From positions 13,229-77,228 of the forward strand of contig JAXDTI010000009.1 of assembly GCA_034090045.1 (NCBI GenBank): 64,000 nt of DNA, in the 5' to 3' direction. Position numbers and translations under genes: made by a program. The stretch comes from JAXDTI01 sp034090045. Lineage in GTDB: Bacteria; Actinomycetota; Actinomycetes; Actinomycetales; Actinomycetaceae. Positions 18,060 through 27,129 of this stretch are shown here, piece by piece (position 1 is the first letter of the stretch; every line of letters begins with the position of its first letter). The notes below the pieces were generated by a model. That model saw only the letters and a program-made list of their open reading frames with translations. It had not been told where the DNA came from and made no database searches.

Positions 18060-18716
18060 TTACTCTGTATCGAGAGGCTTTGCGGTTTTGTTCTTCTGCT
18101 CGACTACTGTGACCAGTCTCGGCTCCTGACGTAAACCGCGCATACCGTACCAAACCAGATTTACAACGTGCGCTGCCACCTGCTCTTTTGCTGGCGAACG
18201 AACCTCCAGCCACCACTGGCCAATCTGAGAGACCACACCGACGAGCATCTGGGCATAAAGAGAAGACCAATGCTGGTCGTAGCCGCTGGCCTTGAAATTT
18301 CGAGCCAGGATATAACCGACTCGTTCTGCCACATCACCGATCACAGACGAATAGGATCCTGTCGACTGGGCGACCGGCGAATCCCGAACCAACAGGCGAA
18401 ACCCCTCAGTATTCGACTCTATGAAATCCAGTAGCGCCAGTGTTGCAGACTCCAGCATTGCTCGGGGATTTTCCTCGCTCTCCAAAGCCTCCGCGAGAGC
18501 TCGCGACAGCCCCTGAATCTCGCGGTCAATCAACACCGCGTAGATACCGTCCTTAGATCCGAAATGCTCATACACAACGGGTTTTGATACTTTCGCGCGT
18601 GTCGCGATTTCCTCCATAGATGCCGCATCGAAACCCTTTTCGGCAAAAACATGGCGAGCTACATCGAGCAGCTGTTCACGTCGCTGCACGCCGCTCATCC
18701 GCACCCGTTTCGACAT
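18060..18716 (-). CDS. TetR-family transcriptional regulator
   Basis: A 218-residue regulator. The N-terminal helix-turn-helix is classic: RREQLLDVARHVFAEKGFDAASMEEIATRAKVSKPVVYEHFGSKDGIY. The C-terminal ~150 residues are the ligand-binding part, with QMLVGVVSQIGQWWLE helices resembling actinobacterial TetR_C regulators. I set the start at ATG 18716 because GGGGAG lies four bases upstream; the open frame extends further but would cross tRNA-Gln on the other strand. The upstream spacer shows no clear palindrome, so its own operator is not visible. It may be co-transcribed with MarR. Confidence 0.92.
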   Translation of the reverse strand: MSKRVRMSGVQRREQLLDVARHVFAEKGFDAASMEEIATRAKVSKPVVYEHFGSKDGIYAVLIDREIQGLSRALAEALESEENPRAMLESATLALLDFIESNTEGFRLLVRDSPVAQSTGSYSSVIGDVAERVGYILARNFKASGYDQHWSSLYAQMLVGVVSQIGQWWLEVRSPAKEQVAAHVVNLVWYGMRGLRQEPRLVTVVEQKNKTAKPLDTE

Positions 18717-18819
18717 TTTACTCCCCGAAGAAACCTGTGAATCCAGCATACCGGAGCATCGCATAAGCTCATCCCGATTCTTTGTAAAGGTGGCGTGAAA
18801 TATGCGAAACTGGAAGGGA

Positions 18820-18890
18820 TCCGCCGTGGTGTAATGGCAACACTTCGGTTTTTGGTACCGACATTCTAGGTTCGAGTCCTGGCGGCGGAA
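18820..18890 (+). tRNA. tRNA-Gln (anticodon UUG)
   Basis: A full cloverleaf is visible: acceptor TCCGCCG with CGGCGGA, anticodon stem TCGGT/ACCGA around loop TTTTGGT (anticodon TTG), and T arm CTAGG-TTCGAGT-CCTGG. Discriminator is A and CCA is not encoded. It lies about 56 bases upstream of prs. Confidence 0.96.
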
Positions 18891-18946
18891 CTGCCGGACA
18901 TACAGCTCCGGCACCCAAGTCCGGGCTGGTCAGGAAAGAGGCGGCA

Positions 18947-19921
18947 ATGACACAGATCACCGAAACCGGGGAAAAACGGCTGGTACTGATTCCGGGGCGG
19001 GGATATCCGGAACTCGCGGAGGGGATCGCTGATGCGCTCGGCACCGAGTTGCTCTCCACCACGTCTTATGACTTCGCAAATGGTGAGATATACGTCCGCT
19101 TCAACGAATCCGTTCGTGGAGCGGACGCTTTCGTTATCCAGTCCCACACCGATCCGCTCAATAAATGGATAATGGAGCAGCTCATCATGGTTGATGCGTT
19201 GAAACGGGCTTCCGCCAAACGCATCACCGTTGTTGCGCCATTTTTCCCCTATGCCCGTCAAGACAAGAAACATCAGGGGCGAGAACCGATATCGGCGCGG
19301 CTCGTAGCAGACCTTTTCAAGACCGCCGGTGCCGACCGCATAATGTCGGTAGACCTACACGCCGCCCAGGAACAGGGCTTTTTCGACGGTCCATGGGATC
19401 ACCTGGTCGCCCAGCCGGTACTGATTGACTACATGAAAACCAGGGTGGGCCCGGCGGAAGAAGTCACTGTCGTCTCCCCGGATGCCGGGCGTATCCGGGT
19501 CGCCGAAAAGTGGGCGAATAAGCTCGGCGGCACCGAGTTAGCTTTCATTCATAAAACCCGTGACACTACCCGCCCGAATGTTAGCGTCTCGGGACGGGTT
19601 GTGGGTATCGTTGAGGGTCGCACTTGCATCTTGGTTGATGATCTGATTGACACCGGCGGAACGATAGCGAAAGCGGTAAAGGTGCTCTTGGCGCAGGGAG
19701 CTAAGGATGTTATTGTGGCAGCCACTCACGGGGTGTTCTCCCCGCCAGCGGCAAAGCGATTGAGCGAGTGTGGTGCCCGCGAAGTGGTGGTTTGCGACAC
19801 CCTGCCGATAGCTCCGGAAAAGCGGTTCCCGCAGCTCACAATCCTACCGATTGCTCCGCTGTTAGCTCGCGCAATCAAAGCCGTATTCGATGACGGCTCG
19901 GTGACTGCGCTTTTCGACTGA
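18947..19921 (+). CDS. prs: Ribose-phosphate pyrophosphokinase (PRPP synthase)
   Basis: A 324-residue class I enzyme that makes PRPP from ribose-5-phosphate and ATP for nucleotide, histidine and tryptophan synthesis. Visible motifs are the flexible-loop region YARQDKKHQGREPISARL, the metal/phosphate site VDLHAAQEQGFF, and the PRPP-binding loop ILVDDLIDTGGTIAKA near residue 220. Length is standard. ATG 18947 is preceded by GAAAGAGG. In actinobacteria the order glmU-prs-rplY-pth-mfd is common; here prs, rplY, pth and mfd are consecutive. Confidence 0.97.
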   Translation: MTQITETGEKRLVLIPGRGYPELAEGIADALGTELLSTTSYDFANGEIYVRFNESVRGADAFVIQSHTDPLNKWIMEQLIMVDALKRASAKRITVVAPFFPYARQDKKHQGREPISARLVADLFKTAGADRIMSVDLHAAQEQGFFDGPWDHLVAQPVLIDYMKTRVGPAEEVTVVSPDAGRIRVAEKWANKLGGTELAFIHKTRDTTRPNVSVSGRVVGIVEGRTCILVDDLIDTGGTIAKAVKVLLAQGAKDVIVAATHGVFSPPAAKRLSECGAREVVVCDTLPIAPEKRFPQLTILPIAPLLARAIKAVFDDGSVTALFD

Positions 19922-20090
19922 TTTCAAACAGGTACAGATTTCACTACAGAAGAGAATCAAGGAAAGTACGCCAAAGAGCGATCGGCGCGAATTGCCGGTG
20001 TGTGGTCGAGACAGTTAAGATTAACTGGTGCCTCGGCGAGGGGCTCGGCAACTGCTGGAGCCCGTTATCGACGCGGCCGCGAGTTCAGTT

Positions 20091-20156
20091 GCGGCGAAAG
20101 CCGCTTATTTCTTGCGTCCTTCCGGGGCCAGCATGGCTGGTAAAACCCCAGCCCCG
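20091..20156 (+). promoter_or_regulatory. Possible structured leader of rplY
   Basis: Two hairpins lie in the 253-base prs-rplY spacer: GCGGC-GAAA-GCCGC (20091-20104), and a larger one closed by CGGGGC (20123-20128) pairing with GCCCCG (20151-20156) and containing CAGC-atg-GCTG. The second ends about five bases before the GAAAGGA ribosome site. The layout would allow translational control, for example autoregulation by L25; no known Rfam family was recognised. Confidence 0.35.
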
Positions 20157-20174
20157 TTGAGAAAGGATGCCGAT

Positions 20175-20798
20175 ATGACAACAGTTGCAAATATAATCAC
20201 CGGTTCTGTTCGCACCGAGACCGGTAAAGGCGCTGCCCGTCGGGCTCGCCGCTCCGGCAATATCCCGGGTGTCGTTTACGGTCACGGTATCGACAATACC
20301 TCGGTGAATCTGCCTGCCCACGAGGTCTTCCTCGCGGTCAAAGACTCTGCAAACGCCCTTATCGAATTATCTTTGGACGGTCAGGAGCACCTGACTCTGG
20401 TAAAGGATGTGCAGCGCCACCCGGTACGCCGCGACATTCTTCACGTGGATTTGATGGCTATTTCCCGCGATGAGAAAGTCGAAGTGGAGGTTCCGGTTAC
20501 CGTCACCGGAGAACTGGCTGGCGGTCTGGTGCACGCCCAGGATTTGTTCGCTATCGAGGTGGAGGCTCCGGCCCTGGCAATCCCAGAGGAAATCACGGTT
20601 TCCATACAGGGGCTCGGCGAGGGAGACGCGATCCACGTCAGCGACGTTGCTTTCCCCGATGGTGTCACGCCCAAAGCAGACCCGGAAGAAATCGTCGTCT
20701 CGGTTATGGCTGCGGCTGAAGAGCCGGAAACCGAGCAGGTCATCGAGGGTGAAGCTGAAGCTCAGGCAGCGGAAGAACCGGCTGCTGACGCTGAATAA
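20175..20798 (+). CDS. rplY: 50S ribosomal protein L25/general stress protein Ctc
   Basis: A 207-residue long-form L25 that binds 5S rRNA. It has the N-terminal L25 domain (ARRARRSGNIPGVVYGHG, about 20-37, and VQRHPVRRDILHVDL) followed by the C-terminal TL5/CTC beta-domain (about 95-185) and an acidic alanine/glutamate tail. I chose ATG 20175 with GAAAGGA upstream; the open frame extends 147 bases upstream through the leader, but that part is not L25-like. A strong terminator follows at 20809. Confidence 0.96.
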   Translation: MTTVANIITGSVRTETGKGAARRARRSGNIPGVVYGHGIDNTSVNLPAHEVFLAVKDSANALIELSLDGQEHLTLVKDVQRHPVRRDILHVDLMAISRDEKVEVEVPVTVTGELAGGLVHAQDLFAIEVEAPALAIPEEITVSIQGLGEGDAIHVSDVAFPDGVTPKADPEEIVVSVMAAAEEPETEQVIEGEAEAQAAEEPAADAE

Positions 20799-20808
20799 TT
20801 TTCAAGGC

Positions 20809-20845
20809 GGGGGCGGAGCACCGATTGCTCCGCCCCCCCTTTCCT
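20809..20845 (+). terminator. Rho-independent terminator after rplY
   Basis: GGGGGCGGAGC pairs with GCTCCGCCCCC around ACCGATT and is followed by CCTTTCC. It lies directly between rplY and pth. Confidence 0.8.
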
Positions 20846-20864
20846 ACACGAAAATAGGTGCACT

Positions 20865-21452
20865 ATGTTTCTGGTATTCGGTCTCGGAAATCCCGGGGAA
20901 AAGTATGCCGGTACCAGGCATAATGTGGGTCGAATCACGGTGGAGTTGCTGGCTGAACAGACCGGTGAGAGTTTTGGTCAAGAAGCTAGGTTCGGTGCCT
21001 ATACAGCGACTATACGCATGGGTGCTGAAAAAGTGATGCTCGGGTATTCGGCGGGTTACATGAACGACTCGGGACGCCCCCTCGGTGCCCTCGCCCGATA
21101 CTATCGACTGGATCCGAGTTCTGATCTGCTGGTCATCCATGACGATTTAGATCTGCCGGAGCACACATTACGGTTGGCTCGTAACCGTTCGGAAGCCGGT
21201 CACAACGGACTGAAATCCATAACACAACACCTTGGAACCAGGGATTATGCAAGGCTTCGTATCGGAATCGGTCGCCCACCAGGATACGGAGATAAGCGTC
21301 AGGAAGTGGTCTCATGGGTGCTTGGGCGTGCCCGAGACAATCTCGAATGGGACGTGACCTATTCGCTCGCAGCGGATGCTGTAACCGACTGTGTTGAGAA
21401 CGGTTTTCTTGCTGCTCAGGGGCATTTGCATAGCGCTCAAAAGCGGGGGTGA
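20865..21452 (+). CDS. pth: Peptidyl-tRNA hydrolase
   Basis: A 195-residue cytoplasmic enzyme that recycles tRNA from dropped-off peptidyl-tRNA. The family signature GLGNPGEKYAGTRHNVG includes the catalytic His near residue 22. The catalytic Asp is in VIHDDLDLPE, and RSEAGHNGLKSITQHLG carries the conserved Asn. Length is standard. ATG 20865 is the natural start because MFLVFGLGNPG is the expected N-terminus. mfd begins three bases after the stop. Confidence 0.97.
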   Translation: MFLVFGLGNPGEKYAGTRHNVGRITVELLAEQTGESFGQEARFGAYTATIRMGAEKVMLGYSAGYMNDSGRPLGALARYYRLDPSSDLLVIHDDLDLPEHTLRLARNRSEAGHNGLKSITQHLGTRDYARLRIGIGRPPGYGDKRQEVVSWVLGRARDNLEWDVTYSLAADAVTDCVENGFLAAQGHLHSAQKRG

Positions 21453-21455
21453 ACA

Positions 21456-24400
21456 GTGTCTGCCCCGCCTTTAGTCGCGCTCCGCGACCTGCTCTTTCCG
21501 GAAAGCATTACAACTCCCCATAGTCTGTCGCATGGCACTGGAGCCGATACCCCGATCCTGGTACCTGCCGGTCTGCAGGCAGCAGCAACCAGTGCGGCCG
21601 CCCGAGATAACACCCAGGAGGGCGGATCGCTTACTGTATATCTCGCCACTTCTGGTCGCCAAGCCGAAAAAATGGTCGCTGAACTGCGTGCCTATAGCAA
21701 AAAAGTGCTGGAGTTTCCATCTTGGGAGACCCTGCCGCATGAACGGTTATCTCCCGGAGTGGATACCCAGGCTCGCCGTGTCGCGACACTGCACGCCCTG
21801 AAAACCCTGACACCGAAACATGGCGGGAAGCGAGTATCTGAACCGAAAAACACCGCAGATGTTAGCGGGATGACGCATCTGGTGGTGCCGGTGCGCGCAC
21901 TGCTGCAACCAGTAAACGCCAGGCTGGGTGACACGGAGCCGATTGTGTTACATCCTGGGGATGAGTGCGACCCGTTGGAGCTGGCTGAAACATTGACTGA
22001 ACAGGGCTATAGGCTCACCGAAATGGTTATGGCTCGCGGTGAGATTTCGCGGCGAGGCGACCTGTTGGATGTGTTTGTGCCAACCGCTCAACGTCCGATA
22101 CGTATCGAGTTTTTTGGAGACACCGTCGATGAAATTCGTAGTTTCTCACTATCGGATCAACGCGGCATCGAATCCCTGCCAGAAGTCCAGATACCGCCCT
22201 GCGCCGAACTGCCTCTGACTGCTGAAGTTCGTCAGCGTGCCGGTGAACTCGTTGGTTCGCTCCCTGGGGTAGCGGAAATGTTGGAGCAAATCGCTCAGGG
22301 TATCCGGGTGGCGGGTATGGAGTCACTGCTACCGGTACTGACCGAAACCGTGCCGTTGACCGATTACCTGCCGGAAGGGACACTGATGATCACCGGCAGT
22401 GTCGAGCAGGCTAGAGAACGTGCTGAGCAGCTCACCGAAACTGTGTCCCAATTTGCTGACGCTGCCTGGGAGGGGGCGATGGCTGGTGCCCGAGCTCCGA
22501 TACAGATTCCTGCCTCGGCGTTCCTGGATCTAGACGAAATACGTCACGCAACCATCGCCAAACAGCGCTTGCGCTGGCTAGATTTTTCGTTGATTTCCGG
22601 TCAGCCACTGGCAGTGTCGAGTGCCGAAACCCACTTTGGTCGAAGCGGCAACACAGTTACCCGGCTAAAGGAACTGGTTAAAGCCGGTTGGCGAGTGGTG
22701 TTGGCAGCCGGCTCTGCAGCGATGGCGACCCGCCTGGCCGAAAACTTTCAAAACGATGGAACACCGGCTCAAACCTATAGCGAAAACGCTGACCCCTTTC
22801 CTGCCGGACGGCTCACAACAGTAACAGCCCAGGTTCAGGTCGGTTTTGAAATTCCTCAACAGAAACTTGCGTGCTATACCGAAACCGATGTTACCGGACG
22901 AGCTGCACGCGCTGTCGGGCAGGGCAGCCACGCACGTGTCGCTAAAAAGAACCGCATTGCCGACCCGCTCAGTTTGAAAGCCGGCGATTATGTGGTTCAC
23001 GAATTGCATGGGGTTGGGCGTTTCCTCGAACTACGCACCCGCACCACCGGAAAGGGGAGGAATACCGTCACCCGTGAATACCTGCTTATCGAGTATGCGC
23101 CGAATAAACGTGGACGTCCCTCCGACCTGCTGTGGGTACCCTCTGACCAGCTCGATATGCTTTCCCGGTACGCCGGTTCCGATAATCCGGCGCTCAGCAG
23201 AATGGGTGGTTCGGATTGGGCAGCGACGAAGCGTAGAGCTCGAAAAGCCACCAAGGAGATTGCTGCCGAGTTGATTCGAATATATGCCGCCCGGCAGGCC
23301 ACGAAGGGTCACGCTTATCCGCCCGACACCCCATGGCAGCGTGAACTCGAAGATTCTTTCGCCTATCGTGAAACTCCTGACCAGTTGACGGCGACATCTG
23401 AGGTGAAAGCCGATATGGAGTTGCCGATCCCGATGGATCGGTTGCTCACCGGAGATGTGGGGTATGGCAAAACAGAGGTGGCGGTGCGCGCCGCCTTTAA
23501 AGCCATCCAGGATGGCAGACAGGTCGCGCTGCTGGTTCCAACGACACTGCTCGCCAGGCAGCATTTCGAGACTTTCTCGGATCGCTACGCGCCGTTCCCG
23601 GTGAATATCGCCCAGCTTTCAAGGTTTTCGACTAAGAAAGAATCAGATGCGGTCAAGGCAGGTATTGCTGATGGCAGCATCGACCTGGTTGTTGGGACAC
23701 ATACCCTGCTGTCCGGACGCATAAAATTCAAGAATCTGGGGCTGGTCATTATTGATGAGGAGCAACGTTTCGGGGTGGAGCACAAAGAAACCCTGAAAGC
23801 TTTGCGCACCGACGTGGACGTGTTGGCGATGTCGGCGACCCCGATTCCGCGCACCCTCGAAATGGCGGTTACCGGGATTCGACAACTCTCCAACCTGGCG
23901 ACCCCGCCTGAGGATCGCTATCCGATATTAACCTATGTTGGAGCACGCACCCCCGAACAGATAAAATCCGCTATAACCAGGGAACTCTTGCGTGAGGGTC
24001 AGGTGTTTTTTGTACACAATCGGGTACAGGACATCGGGCGGGTTGCCGCTGAAATCGCGGAGTTGGTGCCGCAGGCGCGCGTCACTGTCGCTCACGGCCA
24101 GCTCCCGGAGGCCCAGTTGGAGCGGGTGATGGTGGATTTTTGGAACCGCGAATATGACGTGTTGGTCTGTACCACGATTATCGAAACCGGTCTGGATATC
24201 GCGAACGCAAACACGCTCATTGTTGATAACGCCGAACGTATGGGTCTCAGCCAGCTACATCAGTTGCGTGGCCGCGTGGGTCGTTCTCACCAGCGCGGAT
24301 ACGCTTATTTCCTGTATGACGCGAATCGGCCACTCACCCAGACAGCCCATGAGCGCTTAGCGACAATCGCGGCGAATACCGACCTGGGGGCGGGCGCACA

Positions 24401-25016
24401 GGTAGCCATGAAAGACCTGGAGATTCGCGGTGCTGGGAACCTGCTGGGTGCCGAACAGTCTGGTCAAATAGCGGGGGTCGGCTTTGACCTGTATATTCGC
24501 ATGATGGCGGATGCTGTTGCCGAATTTAATGGTCAGCACCATCCCGAACCCCAGCCACACAAAATCGAGTTGCCTGTGAACGGGCACATCCCACCGGAAT
24601 ATATTTCTTCTCCGTCGCTGCGCCTGGAAATGTACCATAAGGTTTCGGCGGCGACGAGCATGGAAGAACTGGAGGACGTGCGTTCCGAATTCGAGGACCG
24701 CTACGGGCAGTTACCGTATCCGGTTAAGCTGCTGCTAGCCATCGCTGAAATGCAGATACAGGCTGACGAGATGGGGATTCGCGAGCTGGTTCGACAGGGA
24801 CGTTTCGTTCGGCTATATCCTTTCGCCCCCCGGGATTCGCAGGTCGCGCGGCTCAACAGGCTCTATCCGGGTACAGTGATTAAACCGGCTTTACGTCAGG
24901 TTTTGGTAGCTCTGCCGCGGTCTGGTTTGGGTGCGGAGGAGCTGACCGATGAACAGATGGTCGCTTGGGTTCTCAACCTGCTCGCGGCTTTGAAAACGTC
25001 TCCGTCTCCCACCTGA
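21456..25016 (+). CDS. mfd: Transcription-repair coupling factor
   Basis: A 1186-residue DNA translocase that removes stalled RNA polymerase and recruits UvrA. Domains in order: UvrB-homology region (about 40-330), RNA-polymerase interaction domain of the CarD type (AGDYVVHELHGVGRFL, about 508-523), superfamily 2 motor with Walker A LLTGDVGYGKTEVA (near 667) and Walker B IIDEEQRFGVEH, AMSATPIPRTLEM, QLRGRVGRSHQRGYAY, and the C-terminal TRCF domain. It is complete and of standard length. Start GTG 21456 follows pth closely. Confidence 0.98.
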   Translation: MSAPPLVALRDLLFPESITTPHSLSHGTGADTPILVPAGLQAAATSAAARDNTQEGGSLTVYLATSGRQAEKMVAELRAYSKKVLEFPSWETLPHERLSPGVDTQARRVATLHALKTLTPKHGGKRVSEPKNTADVSGMTHLVVPVRALLQPVNARLGDTEPIVLHPGDECDPLELAETLTEQGYRLTEMVMARGEISRRGDLLDVFVPTAQRPIRIEFFGDTVDEIRSFSLSDQRGIESLPEVQIPPCAELPLTAEVRQRAGELVGSLPGVAEMLEQIAQGIRVAGMESLLPVLTETVPLTDYLPEGTLMITGSVEQARERAEQLTETVSQFADAAWEGAMAGARAPIQIPASAFLDLDEIRHATIAKQRLRWLDFSLISGQPLAVSSAETHFGRSGNTVTRLKELVKAGWRVVLAAGSAAMATRLAENFQNDGTPAQTYSENADPFPAGRLTTVTAQVQVGFEIPQQKLACYTETDVTGRAARAVGQGSHARVAKKNRIADPLSLKAGDYVVHELHGVGRFLELRTRTTGKGRNTVTREYLLIEYAPNKRGRPSDLLWVPSDQLDMLSRYAGSDNPALSRMGGSDWAATKRRARKATKEIAAELIRIYAARQATKGHAYPPDTPWQRELEDSFAYRETPDQLTATSEVKADMELPIPMDRLLTGDVGYGKTEVAVRAAFKAIQDGRQVALLVPTTLLARQHFETFSDRYAPFPVNIAQLSRFSTKKESDAVKAGIADGSIDLVVGTHTLLSGRIKFKNLGLVIIDEEQRFGVEHKETLKALRTDVDVLAMSATPIPRTLEMAVTGIRQLSNLATPPEDRYPILTYVGARTPEQIKSAITRELLREGQVFFVHNRVQDIGRVAAEIAELVPQARVTVAHGQLPEAQLERVMVDFWNREYDVLVCTTIIETGLDIANANTLIVDNAERMGLSQLHQLRGRVGRSHQRGYAYFLYDANRPLTQTAHERLATIAANTDLGAGAQVAMKDLEIRGAGNLLGAEQSGQIAGVGFDLYIRMMADAVAEFNGQHHPEPQPHKIELPVNGHIPPEYISSPSLRLEMYHKVSAATSMEELEDVRSEFEDRYGQLPYPVKLLLAIAEMQIQADEMGIRELVRQGRFVRLYPFAPRDSQVARLNRLYPGTVIKPALRQVLVALPRSGLGAEELTDEQMVAWVLNLLAALKTSPSPT

Positions 25017-25071
25017 TTCCCAGCCGTGCCGTGTAGACTTGAGGCGAGTAATCCGATTGGAGAGGAACCCT

Positions 25072-25656
25072 ATGCGGAACAAGTTTTTGCGAGCCGCCGC
25101 GCTGATTTCTCTGGTGGGGTTGACCCTCACCGGCTGTGCGAGCGCCGACCAGGTCGCGGTGAAAACCGGCGATAATACCTGGTACAACAGCCAAATTGAG
25201 CAGGCAAGCCACGAATTGAGTGACTATTTTGGACAGGACGTGCTGCGGCAGAGTTTCGGTAGCGCTCAGATGCCGAGATTGCAGGTAGTTACCATGTTGG
25301 CTCAGGAGCCGGCTATGGTTGAGACCGCTCGTGAACTCGGTATTGATGTGTCTAAACAGACTTTGGACACTCTGTTAGCGAAGTTTCGCACGCAATTGGG
25401 TTTGAAAGAATATACCGGCGAGTTGTCGCCAGCTGCCCGACAAGCCGCATATGCAATGATGCTCAGTAACCAGTTCGCATCATTGGGTGATCGCCAGCAG
25501 CAACTTTCCATGGTCTACAGGGAAGCTTTGCAGGCTAACCCCTACCAGGTGGCGAAACGGTATGAGCTGGATGAGAACGGTATGAACCACTACAACGTGC
25601 CAACGGGAGTCAATTTTGTGATTGATGATTCGGCGGCACAATTGTTGCAGCAGTGA
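25072..25656 (+). CDS. Lipoprotein with SurA N-terminal-like region
   Basis: A 194-residue predicted lipoprotein. The signal peptide ends in LTGC (Cys about residue 22). The rest is helical and hydrophilic; segments such as LAQEPAMVETARELGIDVSKQTLDTLLAKF resemble the SurA/peptidyl-prolyl isomerase N-terminal chaperone fold, but no isomerase domain is present. Its place between mfd and eno corresponds to LpqU-like lipoproteins in mycobacteria, though sequence equivalence is not claimed. GGAGAGGA precedes ATG 25072. The function is unknown; a role in envelope protein folding is an inference. Confidence 0.7.
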   Translation: MRNKFLRAAALISLVGLTLTGCASADQVAVKTGDNTWYNSQIEQASHELSDYFGQDVLRQSFGSAQMPRLQVVTMLAQEPAMVETARELGIDVSKQTLDTLLAKFRTQLGLKEYTGELSPAARQAAYAMMLSNQFASLGDRQQQLSMVYREALQANPYQVAKRYELDENGMNHYNVPTGVNFVIDDSAAQLLQQ

Positions 25657-25707
25657 CGGCTGCCCATAAACCCACAGTTAAAACCACAACAATTTAAGGA
25701 GATAGCA

Positions 25708-26991
25708 GTGGCATTTATCGAATATGTTCACGCCCGCGAGATTCTGGATTCGCGCGGCAACCCGACTGTCGAGGTCGAGGTAGGGTTAGACACCGATGTT
25801 ATGGCGCGCGCGTCCGTGCCCTCGGGTGCATCTACCGGCGCGTTCGAGGCGGTTGAGCGCCGTGACGGTGGCGACCGTTATTTAGGTAAAGGCGTTGAGG
25901 ACGCTGTCGCTGCAGTCAATGACACGATTGCTGAGCGCGTTATCGGTCTCGACCCGAGCGATCAGCGTGGCGTGGATGCTGTCATGTTGGAGCTGGATGG
26001 CACCGAGAACAAAGGCAAACTGGGTGCGAACGCGATTCTGGGTGTGTCGCTGGCGGTCGCAAAGGCCGCTGCCGCTGATGCCGACTTGCCGCTGTATAAG
26101 TACCTGGGTGGACCGAACGCACACGTGTTGCCGGTTCCGATGATGAACATTTTAAACGGCGGATCGCACGCCGACACGAACGTGGACATCCAGGAGTTCA
26201 TGATCGCCCCAATCGGTGCCCCGACTTTTCGGGAGGCACTGCGAATGGGAGCGGAGGTCTACCACTCGTTGAAAGCCGTAATCAAGGCTCGTGGTCTCTC
26301 CACCGGTCTGGGGGATGAGGGCGGTTTCGCCCCGAACCTGGATTCGAACGCTGAAGCTCTGGACCTGATTATTGAGGCTATCGAGAAAGCCGGATATAAA
26401 CCGGGAGCAGACGTAGCATTGGCTATGGATGTGGCATCTTCAGAGTTCTATGATGCCGACTCTGACACCTATAGTTTTGAAGGCGAGGCACGTGACGGCA
26501 AGTGGATGGCCAACTACTATGCCGATCTCGTCGAAAAATACCCGATTGTTTCCATCGAGGATCCGCTGAACGAGGAAGCCTGGGAAGATTGGGCACACCT
26601 GACTGCGACCCTGGGGGAGAAGGTGCAACTGGTAGGCGATGATCTTTTCGTTACCAATCCGGAGCGCCTGGCTCGAGGTATCCGGGAACACGTGGCGAAT
26701 GCGCTGCTGGTGAAGGTAAACCAGATTGGTTCGCTAACCGAGACGCTGGATGCCATCGAGGAGGCGCATCGCGCGCAGTATCACTCGATGACCTCTCATC
26801 GTTCCGGCGAGACCGAGGACACCACTATCGCCGACCTGTCGGTGGCAACCAATGCCGGTCAAATCAAGACCGGAGCCCCGGCACGCAGCGAACGTGTCGC
26901 AAAGTACAACCAGCTGCTACGTATCGAAGAAGATCTGGGTGAGGCCGCGGTTTATGCCGGTGCCGATGCTTTCCCGCGTTTCCAGAAATAA
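25708..26991 (+). CDS. eno: Enolase
   Basis: A 427-residue glycolytic enzyme converting 2-phosphoglycerate to phosphoenolpyruvate. Key sequences are SGASTGAFEAVERRDG (mobile loop), GDEGGFAPNL (catalytic Glu), VNQIGSLTETL (catalytic Lys) and the enolase signature region SHRSGETEDTTIADLSVATN. Length is typical. GTG 25708 follows TTAAGGAGAT with good spacing. A strong terminator follows at 27014. Confidence 0.99.
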   Translation: MAFIEYVHAREILDSRGNPTVEVEVGLDTDVMARASVPSGASTGAFEAVERRDGGDRYLGKGVEDAVAAVNDTIAERVIGLDPSDQRGVDAVMLELDGTENKGKLGANAILGVSLAVAKAAAADADLPLYKYLGGPNAHVLPVPMMNILNGGSHADTNVDIQEFMIAPIGAPTFREALRMGAEVYHSLKAVIKARGLSTGLGDEGGFAPNLDSNAEALDLIIEAIEKAGYKPGADVALAMDVASSEFYDADSDTYSFEGEARDGKWMANYYADLVEKYPIVSIEDPLNEEAWEDWAHLTATLGEKVQLVGDDLFVTNPERLARGIREHVANALLVKVNQIGSLTETLDAIEEAHRAQYHSMTSHRSGETEDTTIADLSVATNAGQIKTGAPARSERVAKYNQLLRIEEDLGEAAVYAGADAFPRFQK

Positions 26992-27013
26992 TTTCAAGCT
27001 TCTTTTTGAGCCG

Positions 27014-27046
27014 CAGGGGGCAGCCCATTCGGGCTGCCCCCTGTTT
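27014..27046 (+). terminator. Rho-independent terminator after eno
   Basis: CAGGGGGCAGCC pairs with GGGCTGCCCCCTG around a short CATTC loop and is followed by TTTC. It is a long GC-rich stem with a T tail. Confidence 0.85.
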
Positions 27047-27129
27047 CATGTTCTCCGCTATAACCTCGATTTGAGACATCCCCGCCTGTCGTTCGGCATT
27101 AAGCGGTGCTCATACGAGAGAATAACCGT

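Noticed and set aside
18060..18716. TetR gene as regulator of the 36640 palindrome
   Set aside because: No copy of the palindrome lies in front of the TetR gene, and they are 18 kb apart.
18717..18914. Upstream extension of the TetR gene
   Set aside because: The longer frame runs over tRNA-Gln on the other strand and lies upstream of a good ribosome site at 18716.
20028..20174. N-terminal extension of rplY
   Set aside because: The extra 49 residues come from the structured spacer and are not L25-like; a good ribosome site precedes 20175.
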